Below are positions 1 to 8,853 of a stretch of 36,717 nt of DNA, in pieces. Every line of letters begins with the position of its first letter. Position 1 is the first letter of the stretch. The stretch is from the NCBI GenBank assembly GCA_011525665.1, contig WYAU01000086.1:1-36717 (forward strand). Reading direction: 5' to 3'. This stretch comes from Candidatus Brocadia sp. (GTDB lineage: Bacteria > Planctomycetota > Brocadiia > Brocadiales > Brocadiaceae). Below the pieces are notes generated by a model that worked only from the letters and a program-made list of their open reading frames with translations, did not search any database and was not told the DNA's origin. Both the position numbers and the translations under genes were made by a program.

Positions 1-93
1 CTATTGCATCTTTACACCCTGTTTTCACCTTCAACCCTCCTCCTGTTGTGTATAATCTGTTCTTTACAAACATCTTATACCATAAACAACAGG

Positions 94-121
94 GGATTTC
101 TATCTCTTCGGTGAGAAATCC
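94..121. repeat. Inverted repeat downstream of the DegP gene
   Basis: Eight-base arms (GGATTTCT at 94-101 and AGAAATCC at 114-121) enclose a 12-base loop, 46 bases past the DegP stop on the minus strand. There is no T-run on either side, so it is a poor intrinsic terminator. It may instead stabilise the mRNA end or be part of a dispersed repeat. Nothing else is visible in 1-166. Confidence 0.3.
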
Positions 122-166
122 GGGTTAAGGGGGAGAAAGACCATTGACAGCAAAAATATGCACGCT

Positions 167-1669
167 TTATTTTAACGTTACAAAGCCCTTGTTCTTTATA
201 TAAATACTTATCGGCATCTCCTTTTCTAAAAACTCGTCCATGAGCGCCATGAACTCCGGAACAGAATTCACCTCTTTTGTACCGACTTTTGTGATCAGAT
301 CTCCGGGCTTTATACCGGCACGCTCAGCCGGGCTTCCCGCTTCGACGTCGACAACCAGCACGCCGCTCTCACCTGCAAAACCCAGGGATTCTGCAATCGC
401 AGGATTTAAATCGTTAACCACCAACCCGAGGGAAAATGTTGTCGGTTCATCTAATTTCCGGATGGCAATATAAGTCTTTCCTGCAAGATCTGAAGGCTGC
501 CGTTCTACAAGAACCTCCAATGCGTTTTCCATACCGTTCCGGAAGATCTTCACCGTGATCTTTTCGTCTACCTTTGCCCTGCGGATGGCGTGCTGGAGAT
601 CCGTTGTGCCTCCGATTTTTTTCCCGTCTATCTCAGAAATAATGTCGCCCGGTGAAATGCCTGCCTTTGACGCAGGGGTATCACTCCACACCTCTAAAAC
701 GAACGCCCCTTTTTCTGATGATAGGCCAAAACGATGAACAATTTCTTTTTTATCCCGCAAGCCAAGCACTGTGGCCAACTCATCATTAATATCATGGGTT
801 CCAACCCCTAAGTATCCCCTCACGACACTTCCGGTGGCTACGATGTTTTCGACAGTTTCTTTTGCAATACTGGCAGAAATTGCAAATCCCACACCCTGGA
901 AGCCGCCTGAACGAGTCGCAATGGCTGTATTTACCCCGATCAGTTCTCCCCTGAGATTGACAAGAGGTCCCCCGCTATTACCCGGATTAATAGCCGCATC
1001 GGTTTGAAAAAAATCTTCGTAAATAAAAGGCAGTTCGAAGGGTATGACGTGCGTTCTTCCTTTGGCGCTGATTATACCTGCAGAAACTGTTTGCTGGTAT
1101 CCGAATGGGCTGCCGATGGCGATTACCCAGTCTCCCACTTGCACTTCCTCAGAATTGCCAAATTCAAGGGGCAGGAAATCCGCTCCTTCAACTTTAATGA
1201 CTGCAATGTCTGTGTTCGGATCGACACCAACAATCCTGACATTCTTATAAATCTCTCCGTCATGGGTAACCACCGTAATTTCGTCTTCTGAAAAGCCGCT
1301 GATAACGTGATTGTTCGTCAAAATGTAGCCACGCTCATCGATAATAATTCCTGAACCAAGCCCTTTTTTCGGTAAATTTTCCGCATGCGGGTCCTGTTTT
1401 GGCGGAAAATTCTGGGAGGGAGGAAACGGTTCCGCTTCTTTGCCCGGAGTCATGTGTTCCTTTTTCTCTGTGCTCAAACTGACAACCGACGGACTAACGA
1501 GTTGCGCAACTTTTCTGAATGTTTGAATGAGCGGATTGATGACCTTCTCAAGATCCAGGAGTTCTTTCTTTAATCTATCAGTTTCAATATCCTGATAGGC
1601 AAAGAGAGAGTCACTAAAAAAGAAACAGCTTGCCATCCACCACAAAATAAACGTTTTTATATTCTTCAT
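167..1669 (-). CDS. DegP/HtrA (Do) family periplasmic serine protease
   Basis: A 500-residue trypsin-like protease of the envelope that would degrade or refold damaged exported proteins. A signal peptide covers about 1-24 and a short helical linker precedes the protease domain. The catalytic triad is visible: His121 in TNNHV, Asp154 in NTDIAVIKV, Ser232 in GNSGGPL. Two PDZ domains follow (about 280-385 and 410-495), with the usual SPAERAGIKPGDLI-type pattern. The length and domain order are those of DegP/DegQ/MucD, and the family alone does not say which paralogue it is. Its ATG overlaps the stop of the upstream membrane-protein gene (1666-1669), so the two are probably translationally coupled. 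A lipoprotein gene lies further upstream in the same operon. Confidence 0.95.
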   Translation of the reverse strand: MKNIKTFILWWMASCFFFSDSLFAYQDIETDRLKKELLDLEKVINPLIQTFRKVAQLVSPSVVSLSTEKKEHMTPGKEAEPFPPSQNFPPKQDPHAENLPKKGLGSGIIIDERGYILTNNHVISGFSEDEITVVTHDGEIYKNVRIVGVDPNTDIAVIKVEGADFLPLEFGNSEEVQVGDWVIAIGSPFGYQQTVSAGIISAKGRTHVIPFELPFIYEDFFQTDAAINPGNSGGPLVNLRGELIGVNTAIATRSGGFQGVGFAISASIAKETVENIVATGSVVRGYLGVGTHDINDELATVLGLRDKKEIVHRFGLSSEKGAFVLEVWSDTPASKAGISPGDIISEIDGKKIGGTTDLQHAIRRAKVDEKITVKIFRNGMENALEVLVERQPSDLAGKTYIAIRKLDEPTTFSLGLVVNDLNPAIAESLGFAGESGVLVVDVEAGSPAERAGIKPGDLITKVGTKEVNSVPEFMALMDEFLEKEMPISIYIKNKGFVTLK

Positions 1670-1884
1670 GGTTTGCTTGTAGGAGCTTTTAATTTATAGA
1701 CCAGATATCCACTTCCGGCAAAGATACATAAATCTACGAAAAAAGTCAAAATAACCACCTTTTTTGCGAATGCAGGGTTGTTTGTTCTATAAACCCTTGC
1801 AATTGCGTTAAAAGTTATGTAGACGACTAAAATATAGGCGAGACACAAACCTATGATAAAGGGTATTTTTTTTGATGTTTTCAT
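1666..1884 (-). CDS. Small two-helix membrane protein
   Basis: 72 residues. Two hydrophobic segments (about 9-28 and 41-64) are separated by a short polar loop containing RVYRTNNPAFAKK, and a short basic tail follows. I recognise no family. Its last bases overlap the DegP start by ATGA and it starts 31 bases after the lipoprotein gene, so it is most likely the middle gene of a three-gene envelope operon. The ribosome binding site is weak. Function unknown. The context suggests a membrane partner or quality-control accessory for the protease, which is only inference. Confidence 0.6.
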   Translation of the reverse strand: MKTSKKIPFIIGLCLAYILVVYITFNAIARVYRTNNPAFAKKVVILTFFVDLCIFAGSGYLVYKLKAPTSKP

Positions 1885-1915
1885 TGGTGTGGATGATAAT
1901 TGTTAACGCTTCTTT

Positions 1916-2368
1916 TTAGGGAAGCGCTGGAGAGGCGGTCTTCTCTCTATCCGCCCCTCTCATATCGAACTTCATTATTTCTAATCGGTTAGATAACTCA
2001 ATTTCATCCTTTTCAAGGCCGTCTAGCCGCTTGTCCATTTCTTCCCCTGCTGCTTTGAAATCGGCCCCCATGCATTCAATGCGGTTATCTATATTCTTGA
2101 TAACTATTGCCACGTCTTCGATCTTTTGCTGGTTATCTTTACAGGTGGTTTTTGTGACGTCCAGTTCGTTATGGAGTTCATTCCCGTCAGATACTAACAG
2201 TGAAACAGACCTGGACAGATCATCTATCTTTTTTTCCAATGTTTGGCTCGCTTGAGAAAGCTCACCTATTTTCCGATCGATATCCCTCACCTTTTCCTGA
2301 GAAATCGTGCTGCACCCGACTAAAAATATCAGTAATAGCCAAGTATAATTTGTTGTATATCTTCTCAT
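1916..2368 (-). CDS. Coiled-coil lipoprotein
   Basis: 150 residues. The N-terminus has an arginine-rich start, a hydrophobic stretch and a lipobox LVGC, giving lipidation at Cys19. The rest (about 25-140) is almost entirely heptad-like and rich in E, D, K and L, including a run such as LEKKIDDLSRSVSLLV, so it should be one long coiled coil resembling Lpp or YbgF-N type spacers. A single extra cysteine pair around positions 76 and 99 is not a known motif. First gene of the lipoprotein / membrane protein / DegP operon. No specific family recognised. Confidence 0.7.
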   Translation of the reverse strand: MRRYTTNYTWLLLIFLVGCSTISQEKVRDIDRKIGELSQASQTLEKKIDDLSRSVSLLVSDGNELHNELDVTKTTCKDNQQKIEDVAIVIKNIDNRIECMGADFKAAGEEMDKRLDGLEKDEIELSNRLEIMKFDMRGADREKTASPALP

Positions 2369-2396
2369 TTTCTGTAATATAACACAATTATAGTTT

Positions 2397-2425
2397 AATT
2401 AAGGTGTAAACACAAAAACAAATTT
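2397..2425 (-). promoter_or_regulatory. Putative promoter of the lipoprotein-DegP operon
   Basis: On the minus strand a perfect TATAAT (2397-2402) lies 17 bases from TTGTGT (2420-2425). Transcription would start near 2390, about 20 bases before the lipoprotein ATG. The -35 match is only partial. Confidence 0.4.
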
Positions 2426-2486
2426 GTCACACAGGGGAACTTTTTTTATATAAAATATGTTTTTAACAATACAATTGCTCTCCTTT

Positions 2487-2537
2487 TAGCAAGCTGATTT
2501 TTCGCTTTCCTCCTTTTCTTCGAAAGTCAGCTTGCTA
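2487..2537. terminator. Hairpin next to the 104-residue gene
   Basis: Perfect 11-base arms (TAGCAAGCTGA at 2487-2497, TCAGCTTGCTA at 2527-2537) enclose a pyrimidine-rich loop. A T-rich run follows on the plus side (TACTCTTTTTTA). It sits just past the stop of the minus-strand gene at 2547, but the T-run is on the wrong side for that gene. It could stop transcription coming from the left, or be an mRNA 3' structure. Confidence 0.4.
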
Positions 2538-2546
2538 TACTCTTTT

Positions 2547-2861
2547 TTATAAGTAGATATCCAAAAAAGACCCCACAGGTTCTTTGAGTAGAACCGTTTC
2601 TGAACATACAGCCCTTGACCGTTCCAGCATTTGAATATTTTTCCCTGCCAATTCTTTTTTGATGTCATCGGTAGGGAGGTTAGACGCTTCATTTTTTTTC
2701 TGGATATTCCCTGAATTTAACAAATGTATGTTATGAGAATGGTTATTTAAAGCATCTTTTTTAAAATCAAGGTGATTTGTTTTCTTTTGAGTCGTAGGAG
2801 CAGATAATCTTTTAATCTGTTCGAGAAGTTTGGATGCCGAAGGATTTACACTATTTACCAT
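2547..2861 (-). CDS. Small hypothetical protein
   Basis: 104 residues, hydrophilic, with no signal peptide or membrane segment. It is rich in K, N, S and L, with a basic middle around KKTNHLDFKK. The start is supported by a good ribosome site (AGGAG, 8 bases before the ATG). I do not recognise a family. The general look (short, polar, disordered N-terminus, helical second half) resembles small regulators, but no specific assignment is justified. It is a single-gene unit between the DegP operon and ssrA. Confidence 0.55.
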   Translation of the reverse strand: MVNSVNPSASKLLEQIKRLSAPTTQKKTNHLDFKKDALNNHSHNIHLLNSGNIQKKNEASNLPTDDIKKELAGKNIQMLERSRAVCSETVLLKEPVGSFLDIYL

Positions 2862-3322
2862 AGGTCTTTCTCCTGGATGAGTTTATGAAATCAAGAAATA
2901 TACAATATTAATATGCGATAATACGCGATTTTTGTACCTAAATGGGGATTCGGTCATACAAAATTGTTTAATTTATTATTATCATTAAATGATACCCACT
3001 ATATTGAAAAATATTCGTATTTTCAGATAGTTTTCTTATTCTCATAACTACTTTAATATTACAATTTTAGCAATTTTTATCCTTGCATCTATATTTCAAA
3101 AGAAGGATGATTTGCCTGTGGCTTTGTATTTAGAGAAAAAGTACAGATTTCTTATCATTTGTTTAATAAATAACGGTGATAAATCGTAGTATGTACAAAC
3201 GCGTTGTGAAATTCAACCGGGGGTAGGGGTAAAGGATTTGTTGTGTTGTATTTTTACTTTAAAAATGATATAATTAAAAAAATATACGTGGATTATTTGT
3301 ATTTATAACCGTTTAATTATGA
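2862..3322. other. AT-rich intergenic region upstream of ssrA
   Basis: No gene is supported on either strand. The sequence is strongly AT-rich and carries the start region of the small minus-strand gene and, at its right end, the ssrA promoter. Confidence 0.6.
3246..3274 (+). promoter_or_regulatory. Putative ssrA promoter
   Basis: A perfect TATAAT (3269-3274) sits 17 bases after TTGTAT (3246-3251). Transcription would begin near 3281, leaving a leader of about 40 bases that RNase P would remove to make the mature tmRNA 5' end at 3323. Confidence 0.45.
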
Positions 3323-3678
3323 GGGGGCGAAAGGATTCGACCGGGCAGGTTGAAGTATAGGTGGCGTATTGAGGTGGTCAGGCGGCCTCATTAAAAACCT
3401 GGCAAAAAGATTTAAATGCCGAATATCCAATGGCAATGGCTGCTTAATTAACAGCCACGTTTCATTATCCTTACCTGCGGGGGTAATGAAACGACGACTA
3501 GCAGGTTAGTTCAGTCCTTTTGTCAGGTGGGGGCTGAATGAATCCTTAAACCTGGCTGGTTATCAGAAACCCTGTCTATTGGGGTTCCAGATGACGAGAT
3601 GCAAAAAATAGACTATATACGTAGAAGCCTATGCTGAAATGTCCAGGGACGCGGGTTCAATTCCCGCCGCCTCCACCA
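3323..3678 (+). ncRNA. ssrA: Transfer-messenger RNA (tmRNA)
   Basis: Rescues stalled ribosomes by trans-translation. The 5' end has the hallmark GGGGGCGAAAGGATTCGAC. The 3' end has a T-arm (GCGGG-TTCAATT-CCCGC), then CGCCTCC-ACCA with CCA encoded. GGGGGCG (3323-3329) pairs with CGCCTCC over seven base pairs including one G-U. The tag reading frame ends NAEYPMAMAA, with its TAA at 3445-3447, and the terminal MAA fits known tags (ALAA, AVAA). The resume codon cannot be fixed from sequence alone. Several G/C hairpins between 3450 and 3600 fit the pseudoknots. This is the one-piece form of 356 bases, not a permuted two-piece tmRNA. Confidence 0.96.
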
Positions 3679-4514
3679 ATTAAGTTATTTAATGTTAATA
3701 ACTTATGAAATTAAAGTTGTTAAAATAACGACCCCAATGTGTCCCTAAATTCGCGCAAGGATGAGATTTTTATTGAAATGAAAAACGGACGTAGTTAGAA
3801 AATAATGTGAGGGAAATAATTGTTTTAAAGGGTAACGTCATAAGTGACGTTACCCTTTATTTTTGGTAAGTCAAAGAAGCAGGATGTTTTAGAATTGATA
3901 GAAAACCGAAATGTGAGGGGAATTAAACTCGCGGAAATTGACACTGTCTCAAATACTCTTTTTCAGCGTTCTATTGCTTCTTGATCACTATAGTTGCCTC
4001 TTCTGAAAAGTATCAATCCTGGCTCTTCGAACGATTCATAAATTTATCCGTATATCTTAATTTAGGAACCATTTGCCGTTCATGGATTTTTTCCAGTTCG
4101 TATATTTCTTTGCATTTATCTGTTATACTTATGCATATTTTTTCGAATTTTAAATGTTTTTCACAAATTCCAGATATTCTGTATACGGCAGCCGGTATTA
4201 TTTTTATAAGCTCCTATGGAATTCTCCATTTTATTCGCGATTTAGTAACGGTTTATTTTTTGAAAACGTTCGCTGTGAAAAATACCTTTGTGATTGTGTG
4301 CGGCGGTGGCAAGTCATGAATTGCCACTGCAACGCATGATAACTATATCATTGATTATTGCTGCAGAGAAAGGTATAAAACTGAGAAGCATGATTAATAA
4401 GCAACAGAAAAGCAACATACCGGGTATTACGCTATAAAAACTCTTTTTTCCCGGGAGTTTTTTCACAACCCCATTCACCCCTTTACGAAGGGGGGATTGT
4501 GGTTTCGTTACACT
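3679..4514. other. Long gene-poor region between ssrA and rlmN
   Basis: About 830 bases with no convincing gene. It holds the strong hairpin at 3827-3858 and a short frame (3868-3984) whose 38 codons look like a protein N-terminus. It also holds a minus-strand frame (about 4016-4216) open for some 65 codons without a convincing start. A stem-loop of GTGGCAA and TTGCCAC arms lies near 4306-4328, and a weak hairpin with a T-run (4436-4462) precedes rlmN. Plus-strand open frames around 3981-4339 have no ribosome site and implausible composition. I read this as decaying sequence. Confidence 0.5.
3827..3858 (+). terminator. Intrinsic terminator downstream of ssrA
   Basis: Perfect 14-base arms (3827-3840 and 3845-3858, core GGGTAACGTCA) with a TAAG loop, followed by ATTTTT. 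It is 149 bases past the mature tmRNA 3' end and is the first terminator-like structure after it. Confidence 0.75.
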
Positions 4515-5573
4515 ATGGATACGGCAGAAATTCTATCAATTACCAATATGTCGTTACCTGAACTTGAGGCTCTTTGCACCTCAATGGGTAAACCCACGTA
4601 CCGGGCGAAACAAATACTTTCATGGGTTTATGACAAGGGGATAACGACCTTTGACCAGGCATCCAACCTGCCTAAAGATTTCAGGCGGCAGTTTTCAGAG
4701 GAATGCCGGGTCTTTCAAACCAAGGTTGATACCATTGCAAAAACCATAAATAGCACAGAGAAATTTTTAGTTCATTTACTTAATGAAAACGTGATCGAGT
4801 GCGTACTTTTAAGGGAAGGGAAAAGGATTACTGCGTGTGTTTCCACACAGGTAGGCTGTGCAATGGCCTGCCGGTTCTGTGCAAGCGGTTTACTGGGTCT
4901 GGAAAGGAATCTAACCACCGGTGAAATGGTTGAGCAGGTCCTCCATGTCAAAAACCATCTCCTGCCTGACGAACGCCTCACCAATATTGTCTTCATGGGT
5001 ATCGGTGAGCCCCTTATGAACTATGATAACGTTATCAAGGCCGTCAGGATTATGAACGCCGAATGGGGATTAGGAATTGGGGCCCGACACATCACCATCT
5101 CAACTGTGGGCATTATCGATGGTATCCGCCGATTGGCACACGAAGGACTCCAGGTAAATCTGGCAATATCCCTCCACGCACCCAACGATACCATAAGGTC
5201 GAAGATAATCCCATCGAATAAAAAAATCGGTATAAAAAATATTGTTACCGCCGCCAGGGAATATTTTGAAGTTACAAAAAGGGATATCAGTTTTGAATAT
5301 ATCCTGATCAATGGCATAAATGCATCGAAACAAGATGCTGAATCCCTGGCAAGGCTACTCAAAGGTATTCAATGCAATGTTAACGTTCTTCCCGTAAATC
5401 CCGTCGAGGAATTTGACTGGAAACCCCCTTCACAGGAAACAATTGGGGCATTTTGCAGGACGCTGAAAAAACATGGTCTTGTCGTTACACTCCGAAAGAA
5501 AAAGGGTGGCTCTGTTAACGCAGCATGTGGTCAACTCCGTCTGCAAAGGCATAAATTTTTATGGAAAAACTAA
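4515..5573 (+). CDS. rlmN: 23S rRNA (adenine2503-C2)-methyltransferase RlmN
   Basis: Radical SAM enzyme that methylates C2 of A2503 in 23S rRNA, and usually A37 of some tRNAs, by a two-SAM mechanism. 352 residues, the normal family length. The N-terminal helical domain has the RAKQILSWVY pattern. The radical SAM cluster is C115-x3-C119-x2-C122 (CAMACRFC), followed by GLERNLTTGEMVEQV. The methyl-carrying cysteine is Cys338 in the C-terminal NAACGQLR motif. I chose the ATG at 4515 because the family begins shortly before the SLPELEAL segment. An in-frame TTG at 4497 is also possible but lies almost on top of the AGGGGGG purine run. It appears to be a single-gene unit. Confidence 0.96.
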   Translation: MDTAEILSITNMSLPELEALCTSMGKPTYRAKQILSWVYDKGITTFDQASNLPKDFRRQFSEECRVFQTKVDTIAKTINSTEKFLVHLLNENVIECVLLREGKRITACVSTQVGCAMACRFCASGLLGLERNLTTGEMVEQVLHVKNHLLPDERLTNIVFMGIGEPLMNYDNVIKAVRIMNAEWGLGIGARHITISTVGIIDGIRRLAHEGLQVNLAISLHAPNDTIRSKIIPSNKKIGIKNIVTAAREYFEVTKRDISFEYILINGINASKQDAESLARLLKGIQCNVNVLPVNPVEEFDWKPPSQETIGAFCRTLKKHGLVVTLRKKKGGSVNAACGQLRLQRHKFLWKN

Positions 5574-5645
5574 GAATATTTTGTTAAATAAACTTAGTTA
5601 CTTGAAAATTTATTGTGAACGTTTTAAATAAATTGACATATAATA

Positions 5646-5793
5646 GTCATTGCGAACGACAGCGAAGCCGAAGTTGTGAGCCTAAGCGAAGCAAACCCAT
5701 GAGATTTCCCGATTCGGTCGGAATGGCAGTTATGGGAAGATGGCTTCGGGCTAAAGTTTATCCTGACGAACAACGAAGGACCCTGGCAATGAC
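5646..5793. repeat. Dispersed intergenic repeat with terminal inverted repeats
   Basis: 148 bases bounded by GTCATTGC and GCAATGAC. Inside are GCGAACGACAGCGAAGCC and a complementary-style CGAACAACGAAGGACCC, the familiar look of small non-coding dispersed repeats (GTCATTGCGA...AGCGAAG) found in many bacterial genomes. It encodes nothing credible, and an open frame through it is an artefact of composition. It fills the gap between rlmN and tldD. Confidence 0.6.
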
Positions 5794-5830
5794 AACTTTC
5801 TTTTTTGCGTTTACCATTATATAAAGGAGC

Positions 5831-7390
5831 ATGCCCATCGCAAGTCGCATAAAAACCGAACTCATCGACACGTTAAAAGAAACGGTCGCAAAAATTGTTC
5901 AGCAGGCCAGTTCCCTAAAAAATTGCAAGTACGCTGATGTCCGGCTTGGTATACAGGAAACAAAATACGCTCATGCCGAGAACGGCAAGGCCAAGGGAAT
6001 GGGTGAAGATTCTTCCATCTCTTTTGGCATCAGGATGCTTGCGGGCGAAATGAGTGCGTGGGGATTTTATGGTCAGCCTATTGGAGAGACGGAATCCAAT
6101 CCAAAAAGTTTCTCCAAAATAGTCACTCAGGGAATGAACAGGGCGCATGCAAGGGCACTAGCCAACTCAAACAAAAAAGCAGAGTTCAAGGCGATCGCCC
6201 CATCGCTGGCAGAGGTACATCTTGCAAAAATTGATATCCGCCAGGATACTATTGGCGCCGTGTTTGACGAAGATCCGGGAAATGTACCTTTGAAAGAGGT
6301 CCTTGCCCTTTGTACAAAAATTTCCGGTGAGATGCAGGGTATTTGCGAAGACGTGCAATATGCCTCTCTCGATGTCCAAACCGGAATACGGCGGGAGTTG
6401 TTTTGCAGCGCTGAAGGCGCCTGCATTGACCAATCATCCGCTCTTACACAGGGGATGGTGGCTGTTGTGGCGCAAAAAGCCGGGGGTGTTCCCGAGGTGT
6501 GTTACGATTATCTTGGCGATCTCCGTGGGTGGGAAGTTATCAAAGGTAAAAATATTTACATGCAATCACTCAACGATTTTGCGTTACTGCGAACACATGA
6601 AACCCTGGAACTTACGGAGGCAGATTTTCTACCGGCAACAAATGGTCCCGTCGTGGTCGTAACAAACCCACATTTTAACGCTCTGTTAGTCCATGAAATT
6701 GTAGGGCATCCGACCGAGGCCGACAGGGCTCTGAAACTCGAGACGGCCTATGCAGGACGATCCTGGCTATTGAGAGATTTACACGACAACGAATTGGGAA
6801 GGCAGATTGCGTCTCCCCTCGTAAGTGCATATTCAGACCCATCCATACATGGATATGGACATTACCGGTTCGATGCAGAAGGCACACCGGCAAAACGGGT
6901 AAATCTTATTGAAAAAGGGGTATTTAAAGAATTTATGAACGGGCGTGAATATGCTGCGGTACTGAACTGCCCTCCTAATGGTTCTATGAGGGCGACGGAG
7001 CCTGGTAGTGTACCCCTTGTCCGAATGACCAATACCGTATTCGCACAGGGAAATAAACCCCCGGCAGAAATAATTGCCGAAGTAAAAGAGGGATATTTTA
7101 TTGTCAACCACCGCATCCCATCCATTAGCGAATCCAGAGAAAATTTCCGAATTTCCGCACAAAAGGTATATAAGATAGAAAATGGGAAGCTTACAAAATT
7201 GTATCGGCAAGGCGGCATTACATCCGATTCAAAGGATTTTCTCATGAACGTCGATGCCGTGGGCAATGACTTTGCAGTCTTTCCTATCCCCAATTGCGGA
7301 AAAGGGCAACCTATGCAGGTAATGCGCGTTGGAAACGGTGGCCCAACACTGCGTTCAAAGGCACGATTAACAGGACGGCAGGAGTTATGA
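5831..7390 (+). CDS. tldD: Metalloprotease TldD
   Basis: 519 residues, slightly longer than the roughly 480 of E. coli TldD. TldD is the active subunit of the TldD/TldE heterodimer, a zinc protease that cleaves unfolded peptides. The zinc-binding HExxxH motif is visible as HEIVGH at residues 288-293. The C-terminal half carries the family segments GSMRATEPGSVPLVRM and SISESRENFRIS. An AAAGGAG lies just before the ATG with unusually short spacing. The stop overlaps the start of tldE by ATGA, which fits equimolar coupled synthesis. In other bacteria the pair matures ribosomally made peptides and degrades antitoxins. No such substrate gene is seen here. Confidence 0.95.
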   Translation: MPIASRIKTELIDTLKETVAKIVQQASSLKNCKYADVRLGIQETKYAHAENGKAKGMGEDSSISFGIRMLAGEMSAWGFYGQPIGETESNPKSFSKIVTQGMNRAHARALANSNKKAEFKAIAPSLAEVHLAKIDIRQDTIGAVFDEDPGNVPLKEVLALCTKISGEMQGICEDVQYASLDVQTGIRRELFCSAEGACIDQSSALTQGMVAVVAQKAGGVPEVCYDYLGDLRGWEVIKGKNIYMQSLNDFALLRTHETLELTEADFLPATNGPVVVVTNPHFNALLVHEIVGHPTEADRALKLETAYAGRSWLLRDLHDNELGRQIASPLVSAYSDPSIHGYGHYRFDAEGTPAKRVNLIEKGVFKEFMNGREYAAVLNCPPNGSMRATEPGSVPLVRMTNTVFAQGNKPPAEIIAEVKEGYFIVNHRIPSISESRENFRISAQKVYKIENGKLTKLYRQGGITSDSKDFLMNVDAVGNDFAVFPIPNCGKGQPMQVMRVGNGGPTLRSKARLTGRQEL

Positions 7391-8853
7391 TAAGTCTAGA
7401 AGAAATCAGAAGTTGTGTCCGTAACGGAATAGAATTTGTCAAAAGACAGAAGGATGTTATTGATGCAGAGATCTTTGTGTCCTGGAACGAACTGGTGACC
7501 GTGCGGCTCAATTATACATCCGATATCCCTTGCAACGGCGTCCATGAACCTAAATCAACGCAATTTTGCGGTATCGGCTTATTGGCTGTTTTTAAGACAG
7601 GAAAAGAAATCAAGATCGGATTTGGCAGCGTCTCTAATAATATTACCTCAAAAGGCATCACTGAGGCCTTTAGTAAGGCGAAGAAAAATAAAATCCACGA
7701 CCCCGACTTTAAATCTCTTCCGGTACCTATCAGCAAACCAGTGTTAGAAAACTACCACGACCCAGCGGTAATGGAAATGAGTGATGAAGCAATTGTTGAT
7801 TTGGGTTGGCGAGGACTAAAAGGCGCCCTTGCAGAATATAATCAAAAAGGTTTTAACAAAACAATTATTATTGGTGGCGATATTACTATCACAAAAGAAC
7901 GTATGGCCATTGCCAACACAAAAGGTATTGATGATTTCGACGAGTCCACCATACTTACAACCAATATAACTTCTATGATTGAAAAAGAAAGAGTCAAAGG
8001 TACAGGATGGAATACCAGTACCCATTTATCCGGTTTTCACCCTGATGATGCGGGACGCGAATCAGCAGAAAGTGCTATAAGAACAATCGGGGGAGAGAGG
8101 ATACCGTCTGGGACATACAATGTTGTTTTTGGCAGACAGCCCGTAACAGACTTGTTTATAAACCTTGTGATACCGGCTCTAAGTCTCTCTTCCGTAAATA
8201 CATCAGATACCCCGTTTCTGGGAAAATTAGGACAAAGGGTTGCATCTGAATTGTTAACCGTTTATGATGATGGTGCTATAAGGGGCGTTATCGGGAGCAA
8301 AAAAATTTCCTGTGAGGGCATTCCTACCGGAAGAACAGATCTTATCCATAATGGTTTTCTTGCGGGTTTTCTTGCAAACAATTACTTTTCCAAAAAATTA
8401 GCGAATAAATTCGTTTCATTTATGCCGAGAAACGGTTTTCGTTTTGAAAAAGGTGGGAGGAGCCATACCATACAACCCAGGATATGTCCAACGAATATTG
8501 TTATAGAAGGCAGGGAGGAAGTGCCCGGTCAATCTTTATTATCGAAAATTAATGATGGCATTTATATCGGCAGAATTTGGTATACTTACCCCATCAATGG
8601 GCTCGCCGCAGGTGATTTTACAAGTACCATTATTGCTGATTCTTTCATGGTTAAGGGTGGTAGCATTGTTAAGCCTTTAAAACCCAATACAGTAAGGATT
8701 AATAATAATATTACAGATATTTTGAATAAAATCATCGCTATATCAAGCGATAAAAAGGAGACAATTGTTTGGGGTGGCGAAGAGGTTGTTCTTGCGCCGG
8801 AAATCGCAGTTCACGATGTGAGGCTAGACAATATATCTGGTTTTACACTGTGA
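7387..8853 (+). CDS. pmbA: TldE/PmbA, partner subunit of TldD
   Basis: 488 residues from the ATG that overlaps the tldD stop (7387-7390). It is the partner that completes the TldD active-site chamber and lacks its own HExxxH motif, as expected. Family landmarks are GVHEPKSTQFCGIGLLA in the N-terminal half, a DAGRESAESAI region in the middle, and a C-terminal GEEVVLAPEIAVHDVRL stretch. The open frame extends upstream into tldD, but the residues there (from 7294) do not look like the family, so the overlapping ATG is preferred. Confidence 0.93.
   Translation: MISLEEIRSCVRNGIEFVKRQKDVIDAEIFVSWNELVTVRLNYTSDIPCNGVHEPKSTQFCGIGLLAVFKTGKEIKIGFGSVSNNITSKGITEAFSKAKKNKIHDPDFKSLPVPISKPVLENYHDPAVMEMSDEAIVDLGWRGLKGALAEYNQKGFNKTIIIGGDITITKERMAIANTKGIDDFDESTILTTNITSMIEKERVKGTGWNTSTHLSGFHPDDAGRESAESAIRTIGGERIPSGTYNVVFGRQPVTDLFINLVIPALSLSSVNTSDTPFLGKLGQRVASELLTVYDDGAIRGVIGSKKISCEGIPTGRTDLIHNGFLAGFLANNYFSKKLANKFVSFMPRNGFRFEKGGRSHTIQPRICPTNIVIEGREEVPGQSLLSKINDGIYIGRIWYTYPINGLAAGDFTSTIIADSFMVKGGSIVKPLKPNTVRINNNITDILNKIIAISSDKKETIVWGGEEVVLAPEIAVHDVRLDNISGFTL

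Noticed and set aside
2486-2692. 68-codon minus-strand frame overlapping the 104-residue gene
   Set aside because: The other frame has the strong ribosome site, and this one ends within the hairpin.
3981-4339. Two overlapping plus-strand frames of 112 and 61 codons
   Set aside because: There is no ribosome site, the composition is odd, and there is no family resemblance. They probably result from AT-rich low-stop sequence.
5615-5824. 69-codon frame across the repeat before tldD
   Set aside because: It lies over the dispersed repeat at 5646-5793 and has no coding features.
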